Shown: piece after piece, positions 1 through 7,865 of the stretch | Layout: each line of letters opens with the position of its first letter | Position numbering within the stretch: position 1 is the first letter of the stretch | NCBI GenBank assembly: GCA_946479255.1 | Contig: CAMLFK010000105.1 | Location: 1 to 15,403 of the forward strand | Direction of reading: 5' to 3' | DNA length: 15,403 nt | DNA from: an uncultured Oxalobacteraceae bacterium | Lineage (GTDB): Bacteria > Pseudomonadota > Gammaproteobacteria > Burkholderiales > Burkholderiaceae | Program-made: the position numbers and the translations under genes | Notes under the pieces: generated by a model | What the model saw: only the letters and a program-made list of their open reading frames with translations | Told to the model about the DNA's origin: nothing | Database searches by the model: none

Positions 1-22
1 TTATACATACAGCAAAAATTGC

Positions 23-52
23 TTGAATGTCCAGCACCTGCCACCATATAGT
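23..52 (+). promoter_or_regulatory. Candidate sigma70 promoter for terD
   Basis: TTGAAT at 23-28 (4 of 6 matches to the -35 consensus) is separated by 18 bases from TATAGT at 47-52 (5 of 6 to the -10 consensus). This predicts a transcript start near 58-60 and a leader of about 40 bases. A short dyad, AGCAA-AAA-TTGCT at 11-23, abuts the -35 element and could be an operator, but it is too short to claim. The assignment rests on sequence resemblance only. Confidence 0.4.
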
Positions 53-99
53 CGCTTACGAGTCACCCCCGACCCTTCAACCTATACAAGGAGCGCACC

Positions 100-675
100 A
101 TGGCAATCAGTCTGCAAAAAGGCGGCAACGTCAACCTGAGCAAGGAATCCCCTGGCCTGTCCAAGGTCATCATCGGCCTGGGCTGGGATCCGCGCGCGAC
201 CGACGGCGCCGCTTTCGACCTGGACGGCAGCGCCTTCATGGTCAAGGCCGACGGCAAGGTACGTGGCGACACCGACTTCATCTTCTATAACAACCTGAAA
301 TCGAGCGACGGCTCGCTGGTCCATGCCGGCGACAATACTTCCGGCCAGGGCGAGGGCGACGACGAGAAGCTGACCGTGGACCTGGCCGCCGTGCCGGCCG
401 AGATCGACAAGATCTCCTTCTGCGTCACCATCCACGACGCCGAAGCGCGCAAGCAGAACTTCGGCATGGTCGGCAAGGCCTACATCCGCTGCCTGAACGC
501 CGCCGGCGAAGCCGAACTGGCCAGGTACGACCTGTCGGAAGACAGCTCGACCGAAACGGCCATGATCTTCGGCGAACTGTACCGCGCCGGTGCTGAATGG
601 AAATTCAAGGCCATCGGCCAGGGCTTCAAAGGCGGCCTCGGCCCACTGGCCCGCTCGTTCGGCGTTAACGCGTAA
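100..675 (+). CDS. terD: TerD-family tellurium resistance / stress protein
   Basis: A 191-residue single-domain TerD protein, the usual family length. TerD proteins are cytoplasmic calcium-binding beta-sandwich proteins of the Ter stress system (tellurite, phage and chemical stress). The family hallmarks are visible. The N-terminal strand reads VNLSK (11-15). GLGWDPR (26-32) is followed by FDLDGSAFM (39-47). The acidic calcium loop GDNTSGQGEGDDE lies at 77-89. The C-terminal end has IFGELYR and IGQGFKGGL. A strong ribosome site, AAGGAG at 88-93, stands six bases before the ATG and fixes the start. It is the first gene of the Ter locus, and a terminator-like hairpin follows 23 bases after its stop. 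That suggests it is made in larger amounts than the enzymes downstream. The TerD family is certain; TerD versus TerE or TerZ is not settled. Confidence 0.93.
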   Translation: MAISLQKGGNVNLSKESPGLSKVIIGLGWDPRATDGAAFDLDGSAFMVKADGKVRGDTDFIFYNNLKSSDGSLVHAGDNTSGQGEGDDEKLTVDLAAVPAEIDKISFCVTIHDAEARKQNFGMVGKAYIRCLNAAGEAELARYDLSEDSSTETAMIFGELYRAGAEWKFKAIGQGFKGGLGPLARSFGVNA

Positions 676-698
676 TACCTGTCTCCCGTAAATCCCAG

Positions 699-726
699 AA
701 CGCCGGCGTTGATGCGCCGGCGTTTT
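699..726 (+). terminator. Intrinsic terminator or attenuator between terD and the ATP-grasp gene
   Basis: A perfect 10-bp stem (AACGCCGGCG at 699-708 with CGCCGGCGTT at 715-724) encloses a six-base loop and runs into four T (723-726). The T run is short, so partial termination is plausible. The biosynthetic genes downstream have no obvious promoter between here and 754, so read-through is probably how they are expressed. Confidence 0.65.
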
Positions 727-753
727 GCAGTGCAGCTTTCAGAAAGTCCCCCA

Positions 754-1773
754 ATGCGTGTCTGGTTTAACAGGACGTTCTCGTCCGTGTACGCGGCCAT
801 CGACCTTATCCGCCAGGCGGATACCGATGGCCGTTTTCACATTATCTACAGCAACCCGAATCCGCACGCGGCCGCAGCGCGGGTGGCCCATCAGTTCTTC
901 GAAGAACCGACCGGGCTGGAAGCGGCTGCCTATATAGCGTGGTGCCTGGCGTTCTGCCGCGAGCACCGGGTCGATATTTTTATCCCTGGCAAGGAATCGA
1001 CCGCATTGGCCGCCGAACACGAGCGCTTCGCCGCCCAGGGCACGCGCGTACTGAGCGCGGCATCGACCGAGGCACTCGAACTCATCCACGACAAAGCCCG
1101 TTTCTACGCCGAAGCCGACGTGCCGGCCGCACCGGTGGCCGATTTCCGCCCCTTTGAAACCCTGGAACAATTCGACGCCGCCTACTTTGACCTGCGCGGC
1201 AAGCACGCCAAGCTGTGCGTCAAGCCTTCGCGCTCGGTGTTCGGGCTCGGCTTCGCCATCCTGGACGAAGAGCGCAGCAGCGCCGCCTTGCTGATCGCCG
1301 GCGCGCAATATCACATCGGCCTGGAAGACATGCGCCGCGGCCTGGCTGAACTGGGCACTTTCCGCACCATGCTGCTGATGGAATACCTGGACGGCCAGGA
1401 ATACAGCGTCGATTGCGTGGGCGACCACGGCAAGCTGATCGCGGCTGTAGCACGCAAGAAACCAAGCCAGTCCGGCCGTGGCCAGCTGATCGACATGCGC
1501 GCCGACATCATCGAAGCCACCGCCAAGCTGGCCAGGGACTTCGGCCTGAACGGCAACTTCAACGTGCAATTCCGCGAAGGCGCGGGCGAACTGCGCCTGC
1601 TGGAAATTAACCCGCGCATGTCGGGCGGCATCGGCATGGCTTGCGTGGCCGGCCCCAACCTGCCCTACATCGCCCTGTGCGGTTTTGCCGACGGCTTCGA
1701 CAAGGTCACCGTCGCGCCAGTGCGCGACGGCATCCGCGTGGCCGAGCTGACTTCGCCGACGGAGCTGGTGTGA
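754..1773 (+). CDS. ATP-grasp ligase of the Ter-linked biosynthetic operon
   Basis: A 339-residue ATP-grasp protein. The family joins a carboxylate to an amine or similar nucleophile using ATP. The N-terminal part (MRVWFNRTFSSVYAAIDLIR) resembles the pre-ATP-grasp fold. The metal-binding signature LLEINPRMSGG is clear, with E284 and N286 as predicted Mg ligands; LLMEYLDGQEYSVDCV upstream is the typical ATP-grasp strand segment. TTG 709 and ATG 712 extend the frame but lie inside the terminator hairpin loop, so ATG 754 is preferred. The ribosome site there is weak (AGAAAG). The stop overlaps the next gene's start in GTGA (1770-1773), indicating translational coupling. It matches the ATP-grasp described with Ter operons (I recall Pfam PF15632). 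The true substrate is unknown. Confidence 0.87.
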   Translation: MRVWFNRTFSSVYAAIDLIRQADTDGRFHIIYSNPNPHAAAARVAHQFFEEPTGLEAAAYIAWCLAFCREHRVDIFIPGKESTALAAEHERFAAQGTRVLSAASTEALELIHDKARFYAEADVPAAPVADFRPFETLEQFDAAYFDLRGKHAKLCVKPSRSVFGLGFAILDEERSSAALLIAGAQYHIGLEDMRRGLAELGTFRTMLLMEYLDGQEYSVDCVGDHGKLIAAVARKKPSQSGRGQLIDMRADIIEATAKLARDFGLNGNFNVQFREGAGELRLLEINPRMSGGIGMACVAGPNLPYIALCGFADGFDKVTVAPVRDGIRVAELTSPTELV

Positions 1774-2927
1774 ACCTCAGTCTGCCGACCGGCACGCTGG
1801 AGCTGAACATCAGCGACAGCGCCTGGCCCATCGACCAGGTGCTGGGCTTCGCCGCGCGCGACAATGCCAAGCGCGGCTTCCTGTTCCTGTCCAAGGTGCT
1901 GGGCAAGCACTGGCCGGTCACGCCCTCGCTGATGCGCGAAGTGCATGAGAACCTGGCCGCCGGCGTGCCCGCCCCGCACGGCCCGGTGGTCTTCATCGCC
2001 ATGGCGGAAACCGCGATCGGCCTGGGCCAGGGCGTGTTCGAGGCATGGCTGCGCGCCAACCCGGCCCAAGCGGCACTGTTCATCCACACCACCCGCTACC
2101 GGGTGGGCGATACCGAACTGATCGAATTCGAGGAAGCCCACAGCCACGCACCGCGCCAGTTCCTGCACCTGCCGCCCGGAGAACAAGAGCGCGAACTGCT
2201 GCTGACGGCCAAGGCCCTGGTCCTGGTGGACGATGAAGCCAGCACCGGCAACACCTTCCTCAATTTGACCCACGCCTGCCGCAGCCTGAATCCCGGCATC
2301 GAGCAAGTGCACCTGGCCACGATCACCAATTTCATGGGCGAGGAAGTATCCAGCAGACTCAGCGAACGCTTCGGCCTGCCGGTTACCATCGCCGCGCCGG
2401 TGAACGGGCAGTTCCGCTTCAGCCCCGGCCAGCTCTCCAGCGCCAGCGCACCGGCCCAGCGCTTCGATGCCTCCGCCGACCGCGGTGCCAGCGACGCCTT
2501 TGGCCGCTTCGGCCTGTGCCGCGCCTTGAACCTGCCGGACGGCCTGGCTGACAATATCGCACGCGACATCCAGCCGGGCGAGACCGTGCTGGTCCTCGGC
2601 ACCGGCGAGTTCATGCACGCTGCCAACCTGCTCGGTGCCGCGCTGGAGCAGCGCGGCATTGCCACCGCGATCCAGTCGACCACCCGCTCGCCCATCCTCA
2701 CCTGGGGCGCGGTATCGAGCGCCCTGAGTTTCCCCGACAATTACGGCGAAGGGGTAGCCAACTACCTGTACAACGTCCGGCGCGGCCAGTACGACCATGT
2801 ACTGGTGTGCCACGAAACCCAGGCCGGCCCTGCCCTGTACCAGCTGGCGGCCGAGTTGGATGCACGCCTGTTCCATTTCATGAGCGAGACCCACGTTGAA
2901 GAAGTTCCAAAAATTCCTGTTCGCTGA
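1770..2927 (+). CDS. Phosphoribosyltransferase with C-terminal TRSP domain (PRTase_2-TRSP)
   Basis: A 385-residue two-domain protein. The N-terminal half is a type I phosphoribosyltransferase. The PRPP-binding loop VDDEASTGNT (153-162) is textbook, and the preceding strand reads KALVLVDDE. The C-terminal half carries the name-giving TRSP motif (305-308, in QSTTRSPILTWG), together with VLVLGTGEFMHAANLLG. The family (PRTase_2 plus TRSP) occurs in Ter-linked operons and is proposed to attach or remove a phosphoribosyl group on a nucleoside-like product. The start is GTG 1770, overlapping the upstream stop, with GGAG at 1761-1764. The reading frame extends further upstream, but that part overlaps the ATP-grasp gene and looks like a shadow. 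The last 32 bases overlap the HAD gene. Family confidence is high; the reaction is inferred. Confidence 0.88.
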   Translation: MNLSLPTGTLELNISDSAWPIDQVLGFAARDNAKRGFLFLSKVLGKHWPVTPSLMREVHENLAAGVPAPHGPVVFIAMAETAIGLGQGVFEAWLRANPAQAALFIHTTRYRVGDTELIEFEEAHSHAPRQFLHLPPGEQERELLLTAKALVLVDDEASTGNTFLNLTHACRSLNPGIEQVHLATITNFMGEEVSSRLSERFGLPVTIAAPVNGQFRFSPGQLSSASAPAQRFDASADRGASDAFGRFGLCRALNLPDGLADNIARDIQPGETVLVLGTGEFMHAANLLGAALEQRGIATAIQSTTRSPILTWGAVSSALSFPDNYGEGVANYLYNVRRGQYDHVLVCHETQAGPALYQLAAELDARLFHFMSETHVEEVPKIPVR

Positions 2928-3660
2928 CCTGGACGACACCCTGTTCCAGTCGATCGAGAAGTGTGGCACTGCGAGCGACGCGCTGCGCCCTGCCGCCTTC
3001 CTGAAGGACGGCAGCCCGATCTCGTACACCACGCCGGCCCAGCGCGCCTTCATCGCCTTCGCCCGGGACGGCATGACCATGATCCCGGCCACGGCGCGCA
3101 ACATCAACGCCTTCAACCGGGTCGACCTGCCATTCTCCAGCTACGTCGTGCTCAACTACGGCGGCATCGTACTGCACCCGGACCGCAGCATCGACCAGCG
3201 CTGGCTGGAACAGATGCGCGCCGCCATGCACGCCGCCCTGCCCGGCCTGCAGGAACTGGCCGCGCTGATCGACCAGCACGGCGTGGCGACCGGCATCGGC
3301 CACAAGGCCCGCCTGATCGAAGACGCCGACACGCCCTTCTATTTAGTGGTGAAGGACCCGGAGAAAATCGGCGCGCGCCTGGAACCGATCGAGCGTGAAG
3401 TGGTCCAGCCGTGGATCAACGCGGGTGGACGCGATTACTTCATCCACCGCAACGGCAACAACCTGGCCATCCTGCCGAACGCCCTCAACAAGGCGCACGC
3501 GGTGCGCTACGTCACAAACCTGCTGCGCGAACAGCACGGCGACATCCTCACCTTCGGCATCGGCGACAGCAAGTCGGACGCGCGCTTCATGGCCGCCTGC
3601 GACTACGCCATCGTACCCAGCCGCACCCAGCTCGCAGGGCTGACCCTGGAGGCGCTATGA
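2896..3660 (+). CDS. HAD-family phosphatase of the Ter-linked operon
   Basis: A 254-residue haloacid-dehalogenase-fold hydrolase. Motif I is FADLDDTLF with nucleophile D11 and acid D13. Motif II is probably the Thr in MIPATARN. Motif IV is GIGDSKSDARFM (GDSKSD at 223-228), giving the Mg-binding aspartates. The overall layout resembles Cof or sucrose-phosphate-phosphatase-like HADs with a cap between motifs II and III. Its likely role is to dephosphorylate a sugar-phosphate or nucleotide-like intermediate. The only usable start is TTG 2896: a TGA in the same frame at 2881-2883 closes the region upstream, and DLDD lies just ten codons inside. It overlaps the PRTase gene by 32 bases and the next gene by ATGA. 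Start-codon confidence is moderate; family confidence is high. Confidence 0.86.
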   Translation: MKKFQKFLFADLDDTLFQSIEKCGTASDALRPAAFLKDGSPISYTTPAQRAFIAFARDGMTMIPATARNINAFNRVDLPFSSYVVLNYGGIVLHPDRSIDQRWLEQMRAAMHAALPGLQELAALIDQHGVATGIGHKARLIEDADTPFYLVVKDPEKIGARLEPIEREVVQPWINAGGRDYFIHRNGNNLAILPNALNKAHAVRYVTNLLREQHGDILTFGIGDSKSDARFMAACDYAIVPSRTQLAGLTLEAL

Positions 3661-4745
3661 CTTTCTCCGGAAGCTATGCACAGTCAGATGTAACGTTTCT
3701 GCTCAAGCGCCTGCCGCTGTGCGACTTCGTCGACGTCGCCGAAAAGGAGCAACTGATCCAGTCCGGCAAGCGCCACTACAGCGAAATGCTCACGCCCGAG
3801 TCGCTGCCTTCGCCCCGCTACCTGGACCTGTTCCAGGCCGCCCTTGAAATCAACCAGGAGCGCATGGCGCGCGACTGCCTGATGCTGGCCGCGCTGATCG
3901 GCCAGCGCCGCAAGGGCCCGGTGACGATCGTTTCGCTGGCCCGCGCCGGCACCCCGGTCGGCGTGGTGCTGCACCGCTTGCTGGGCAAAGTCTTTCAACG
4001 CGAATCGACCCATTATTCCGTCTCCATCATCCGCGACCGCGGCATCGACGTCGTGGCGCTGCGCCACATTCTTGAACGACACGCGCCCGAATCGATCGTG
4101 TTCGTGGACGGCTGGACCGGCAAGGGCGTGATCTCGCGCGAGCTGGAAAAGACCGTCACGGATTTCAACACCCGCCACGGCACCAGCATCGACGGCGGCC
4201 TGTATGTGCTGTCCGACCTGGCCGGCAGCGCCGCCTGCGCGGCCTCGTGCAGCGATTACCTGATTCCGTCGAGCATACTGAACGCCACCGTCTCGGGACT
4301 GGTCAGCCGCTCGATCCTGAACGAGGCCATCGGCGCGGACGACTTCCACGGCTGCGTGTACTACGAACAATTCCTGCCGCAAGACCAGTCGGGCCGCTTC
4401 GCCGACAGCCTGACGGCGCGCGCCAGCGAACTGGTGCAAAGGGAAGGCATCCCGGCCGCCGCCGCGGTGGACCGCGAGCAAGCCGGGCGCGTGTCGCGCG
4501 AATACATGGAAGCGGCGCTGCGCCAGCACGGCATTGTTGATGCCAACCTGATCAAGCCGGGCATCGGCGAAGCCACCCGCGTGCTGCTGCGGCGCAGCCC
4601 GCGCCTGTTAATCCTGCGCGACCCCGCCGCGCCCGAAGTGGCGCACCTCAACCTGCTGGCACAGGAAAAGAACGTAGCGGTCACGATCGACCCGGAATTG
4701 CCCTATCACGCGGTATCTCTCATCAGGAGTGCAATCGATGGTTAA
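3657..4745 (+). CDS. StiP-family protein: PRTase-like domain plus PELOTA RNA-binding domain
   Basis: A 362-residue protein often labelled 'cysteine protease StiP family'. What is visible fits a phosphoribosyltransferase better. SLARAGTPVG (93-102) precedes IVFVDGWTGKGVI, whose VDGWTGKG (150-157) is a modified PRPP-binding loop. The last ~100 residues, including LIKPGIGEATRVLLRR and LNLLAQEKNVAVTI, form a PELOTA/L7Ae-like domain expected to bind RNA or a nucleotide-like ligand. The start ATG 3657 overlaps the HAD stop (ATGA) and has GGAGG at 3648-3652. The stop lies eight bases inside the lyase gene. The context of PRTase, HAD and lyase supports a role in making a nucleoside-like compound, possibly acting on RNA. 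I have not verified a protease triad. Confidence 0.86.
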   Translation: MTFSGSYAQSDVTFLLKRLPLCDFVDVAEKEQLIQSGKRHYSEMLTPESLPSPRYLDLFQAALEINQERMARDCLMLAALIGQRRKGPVTIVSLARAGTPVGVVLHRLLGKVFQRESTHYSVSIIRDRGIDVVALRHILERHAPESIVFVDGWTGKGVISRELEKTVTDFNTRHGTSIDGGLYVLSDLAGSAACAASCSDYLIPSSILNATVSGLVSRSILNEAIGADDFHGCVYYEQFLPQDQSGRFADSLTARASELVQREGIPAAAAVDREQAGRVSREYMEAALRQHGIVDANLIKPGIGEATRVLLRRSPRLLILRDPAAPEVAHLNLLAQEKNVAVTIDPELPYHAVSLIRSAIDG

Positions 4746-5613
4746 GTCCATGGGCGCGTCGCTGTACGTGCCGGCCAACCACAAATACTTAATCGAGGTG
4801 GCCAACGGCGACATGCTCGGCCATGTGCGCTCGCTGATCTTCTGCACTGAAGACGCGGTGGCCGACCGCGACCTGAGCTATGCCTTGTTCAACCTGTCGG
4901 TGGTGCTGGCCAATATGCGCACCGACATCAGCGCCGAACGTTTTGTGCGCGTGCGCAACGCGGACGTGATGGCGCGCGTGCTGGCCATGGCGGGTTCCGA
5001 GAAGCTGACCGGCTTCGTGATCCCGAAGGCCACCCACCTGAACTTCGACAGCTATTTCCGCCAGGTGCGCGACACCAGTCACATGCTGATGCCGACCCTG
5101 GAAACGGCGGAAGTGTTCAACGACTGGGACATGAAAAGCCTGCGCGAAGTGCTGGAAGCGCCCGGCGTGCGCAACCGCATCCAGGCGCTGCGCATCGGCG
5201 GCAACGACCTGCTGGCCCTGCTGGGCTTGCGCCGCCCGCGCAATATGACCTTGTACCGCACCCCGCTGGGGCCGGTCATGGCGCGCCTGGTCACGACCTT
5301 CCGGCCATACGGCTTCATGCTGACCGCGCCGGTGTTCGAACACCTGGACCTGCCCGAACTGCTGGACCAGGAAGTGGCGGAAGACCTGGCGCACGGCATG
5401 GTCGGCAAGACCGCGATCCACCCCAGCCAGATCTCGCCGATCGAGAAACATTACCGGGTCAGGCAGAACGACCTGGCCGTGGCGCGCGCCATCCTCGACA
5501 AGGACAGCCCGGCAGTTTTCAAGATGCATGATTCCATGTGCGAAGTCGCCACCCACCGGGCCTGGGCCGAACGCATGATCGAACAATCGCAGATCTTTGG
5601 CGCTCAAAGCTGA
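4738..5613 (+). CDS. HpcH/HpaI-CitE-like C-C bond lyase (TIM barrel) of the Ter operon
   Basis: A 291-residue TIM-barrel lyase related to citrate lyase beta subunit and HpcH aldolases. Visible signatures in order are SLIFCTEDAVADRDL (CitE acidic motif), FVRVRN (substrate-binding Arg), GFVIPKA, LMPTLETAEVF (metal-binding Glu), RIGGNDLLALLG (metal-binding Asp) and GKTAIHPSQI. It is expected to cleave or form a C-C bond in an acyl-type metabolite using Mg, and in Ter operons it is thought to supply or trim a small acid moiety. ATG 4738 is chosen because AGGAG at 4725-4729 lies eight bases upstream; GTG 4729 is in frame but sits on that site. It is the last gene of the coupled set. The final ~10 codons are part of a direct repeat found again at 7866-7900. 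Confidence 0.88.
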   Translation: MVKSMGASLYVPANHKYLIEVANGDMLGHVRSLIFCTEDAVADRDLSYALFNLSVVLANMRTDISAERFVRVRNADVMARVLAMAGSEKLTGFVIPKATHLNFDSYFRQVRDTSHMLMPTLETAEVFNDWDMKSLREVLEAPGVRNRIQALRIGGNDLLALLGLRRPRNMTLYRTPLGPVMARLVTTFRPYGFMLTAPVFEHLDLPELLDQEVAEDLAHGMVGKTAIHPSQISPIEKHYRVRQNDLAVARAILDKDSPAVFKMHDSMCEVATHRAWAERMIEQSQIFGAQS

Positions 5614-5616
5614 GGC
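5583..5616 (+). repeat. Direct repeat, left copy (3' end of the lyase gene)
   Basis: ACAATCGCAGATCTT (5583-5597), one mismatch, GGCGCTC (5599-5605), then AAAGC and GAG. It matches 7866-7900 with a few mismatches and one extra C in the right copy. Here it is coding (codons for QSQIFGA near the C-terminus) and includes the stop. The two copies bracket the diguanylate cyclase gene. Confidence 0.75.
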
Positions 5617-5619
5617 CGG

Positions 5620-5639
5620 GTCGAACGTTCTGGTTCGAC
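5620..5639. other. Short hairpin at the lyase-GGDEF junction
   Basis: A perfect 7-bp dyad, GTCGAAC (5620-5626) with GTTCGAC (5633-5639), has a six-base loop, seven bases after the lyase stop. No T run follows, so it is not a standard intrinsic terminator. It could be an RNA-stabilising hairpin or a protein site. In the rest of 5640-5738 I see no convincing promoter. Confidence 0.3.
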
Positions 5640-5738
5640 AAAGCGAGCCAAGACGGCAGCCATCTGATAGAGTGATCCGCTAAGCGGCGCAATGCGCGCC
5701 GCGCAACGGTCATCCATCTCCAGCTCCAAGCCCTCAAC

Positions 5739-7823
5739 ATGGCGAAGGTTTTCGATTCACATCCAGTGCGTGCCAGTGCGCTGATCGGCGTGGCCTTGCT
5801 GGTGATCGGCTCCACCAATATGCTGGGCTGGTTGCTGCGCGTCCCGGCAATGGTCGAGATCGTGCATGGCCTGGTTCCCATGGTGTTCAGTACCGGGCTC
5901 GGCTTTGCCCTCGCGGGCGCCGGCTTGCTGCTGAGCGGCCCTTGGGCAAGCCGGGGCCGTGCCGCGATCGGCTGCTTCCTGATCGTCCTGGGCACCCTCA
6001 CACTGGCCGAACACATCATGGATGTCAGCCTGGGCATCGACATGGACTGGGTCCACTCCTGGTACGACTACGGCAATACCCGCCCTGGACGCATGGCGCC
6101 CAACACCGCCTTCGGCTTCATCCTGATTGGCGCCGTCAACGCCCGCCTGGCCCGGGTCGACTCGCCTACGGCGGCCTACACGGTGGTCACCCTGACGTTT
6201 TGCATCCTGACGATCGGACTGACTGGCCTGGTGGGCTATCTGCTGGAGCCCGACCTGCTGTTCGGCTGGTCGCTTTCGGGGCGCATGGCCTTGCACACCG
6301 CCGCCGGCATGATCGCGGCGGCGATCGGCATCTGGATGAGCTGGTCCCGCAGCGCCTGGTTCAGCGACGCCCAATTTTTTACGGAAGCGGCCAAGGTGCG
6401 TTTTCTTGGCACGGCGATCCTGATGGTCGTGACCACCACGGTCGGCCTGACCGGCTTCGTCCTGATGCAGAAATCGCTGGAGAAAGCACTTGAAGGGCGC
6501 CTTGAGGCGGTGATCCGGAACCACGGACCATGGCTGACGGCATTCACGCGCGAAATCGTTCAGCACGCGCGCTCCGAAATGCGTCTGGTAAATGCCTCGG
6601 CCCTTGCCTTGCCATTGCTGGACCAGCCGTCCGCGGCCATGACCGACGCCTTTGACATTGCCGCCGGGCGCCTGCTGGCCGAGGGCTACCGGCACGTCGC
6701 GGTCGAAGATGCCCAGCGGCGAGTTGTGCACGAACTGGGTACGAACGACGCGCCGCCGCCGTTCCGGGTTTTGCTCGATGAAGAAGGAACGGAGCTGGTG
6801 TGGAACGGCAGGCAGACCTTGCGGATTCGCCAGGCACTCAAGCGCGATGGACGGCAGCTGGGCTATGTGCGGCTCGATCGTACGCTGGAGGCGCTCGAAC
6901 ACCCCCTGTTCAACATCGCCGCGCTCGGCAAAACAGCCGAACTGTTGGCTTGCATCCGCCAGCAGAACCGGCTCGTGTGCCTTCCGAACAGCCGCCATTC
7001 CACGGTCTTCCAGGTCGGGCTGGAAAAGCCCGCCGGCCCGAGCATGCTGCCCATCGAACTGGCCTTGAGCGGCGCAAGCGGCACCCTCCATACCGTCGAC
7101 TACCGCGGCAATAATGTCGTGGCAGCCTACGGCGCGCTCTTTCCGGGCTTCGGCTTCGTGGCCAAGCAGGATACCGTCGAAGCGTATGCGGTCATTCGCC
7201 GTGCGTTCGAATTCGGCGTGCCGGTGATCGTGCTGATCTCTATCCTCGGCGCCTGCGCACTGTATTCGCAAATGGACCCCTTGGTATCGAGGATGCACGC
7301 GTCGGAGCGTGCGCTCGAACGCATCGCACAGTACGATGCGCTGACCGGGCTGGCCAATCGCCGCCTGTTCATGGACCGGCTGCGCATCGCGCTGGCGCGC
7401 TGTGAGCGCAACGACTATGCGCTTGCGGTCATGTTCATCGATCTCGATGGCTTCAAGCAGGTCAACGATACGCTGGGCCACCATGCCGGCGATGCGCTGC
7501 TGATCGAAGCGGCCAGGCGCATGACTTCCGTGATCCGCAGCGTCGACACCGTGGCGCGGCTGGGCGGCGACGAATTCACGGTCATCCTGGAGGACATGCG
7601 GCCGGCAGCCCAGCAAGCCGTCGCGGTGGCGAACAAGATCCTGTCCGAAATGCGGCGCCCGTTCGTACTCGATGAAGGAACGGCCTGTATCGGTGCCAGC
7701 GTTGGCATGGTGCTGCACGAAGCGGGCACGGCGCCCCCGGCCATCGAGGACATCTTGCGCCAGGCCGATGCGCTGATGTACGTCGCCAAGCATACTGGTA
7801 AGAATCGCGTAGTTGCCGCCTGA
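5739..7823 (+). CDS. Membrane-bound sensor diguanylate cyclase (GGDEF)
   Basis: A 694-residue protein that should make cyclic di-GMP at the inner membrane. The N-terminal ~245 residues contain about seven hydrophobic segments (a MASE-like membrane sensor). An extracytoplasmic stretch of ~240 residues follows, ending in a Cache-like pattern (VVAAYGALFPGFGFVAKQD). A final membrane helix lies at about 489-510. The catalytic domain begins at YDALTGLANRRLF. The active-site GGDEF is intact at 609-613, and RSVD (600-603), five residues upstream, is the feedback-inhibition I-site. The protein ends soon after the domain, with no EAL partner. The ATG at 5739 has no obvious Shine-Dalgarno site. Lying between the lyase and terA and flanked by direct repeats, it appears to have been inserted into the Ter operon. 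Its sensed signal is unknown. Confidence 0.92.
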   Translation: MAKVFDSHPVRASALIGVALLVIGSTNMLGWLLRVPAMVEIVHGLVPMVFSTGLGFALAGAGLLLSGPWASRGRAAIGCFLIVLGTLTLAEHIMDVSLGIDMDWVHSWYDYGNTRPGRMAPNTAFGFILIGAVNARLARVDSPTAAYTVVTLTFCILTIGLTGLVGYLLEPDLLFGWSLSGRMALHTAAGMIAAAIGIWMSWSRSAWFSDAQFFTEAAKVRFLGTAILMVVTTTVGLTGFVLMQKSLEKALEGRLEAVIRNHGPWLTAFTREIVQHARSEMRLVNASALALPLLDQPSAAMTDAFDIAAGRLLAEGYRHVAVEDAQRRVVHELGTNDAPPPFRVLLDEEGTELVWNGRQTLRIRQALKRDGRQLGYVRLDRTLEALEHPLFNIAALGKTAELLACIRQQNRLVCLPNSRHSTVFQVGLEKPAGPSMLPIELALSGASGTLHTVDYRGNNVVAAYGALFPGFGFVAKQDTVEAYAVIRRAFEFGVPVIVLISILGACALYSQMDPLVSRMHASERALERIAQYDALTGLANRRLFMDRLRIALARCERNDYALAVMFIDLDGFKQVNDTLGHHAGDALLIEAARRMTSVIRSVDTVARLGGDEFTVILEDMRPAAQQAVAVANKILSEMRRPFVLDEGTACIGASVGMVLHEAGTAPPAIEDILRQADALMYVAKHTGKNRVVAA

Positions 7824-7865
7824 AGCCAGAAGATTGTATCGGGCATTGCGCGGCAGTTGTCACGT

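Noticed and set aside
709..753. Upstream starts (TTG 709, ATG 712) for the ATP-grasp gene
   Set aside because: They sit in the loop of the terminator hairpin, lack a ribosome site and add residues that do not look like the fold's first strand; ATG 754 fits better.
1641..1769. N-terminal extension of the PRTase gene back to 1641
   Set aside because: It lies wholly inside the ATP-grasp gene, is Arg-rich and motif-free, and GTG 1770 has a ribosome site and a coupling overlap.
5757..7793. A 678-codon antisense open frame opposite the diguanylate cyclase, and a 483-codon one at 1665-3116 opposite the PRTase gene
   Set aside because: Long antisense frames are expected in GC-rich coding DNA. Their products are rich in Gln, His, Arg and Gly, show no motifs, and oppose genes with intact catalytic signatures.
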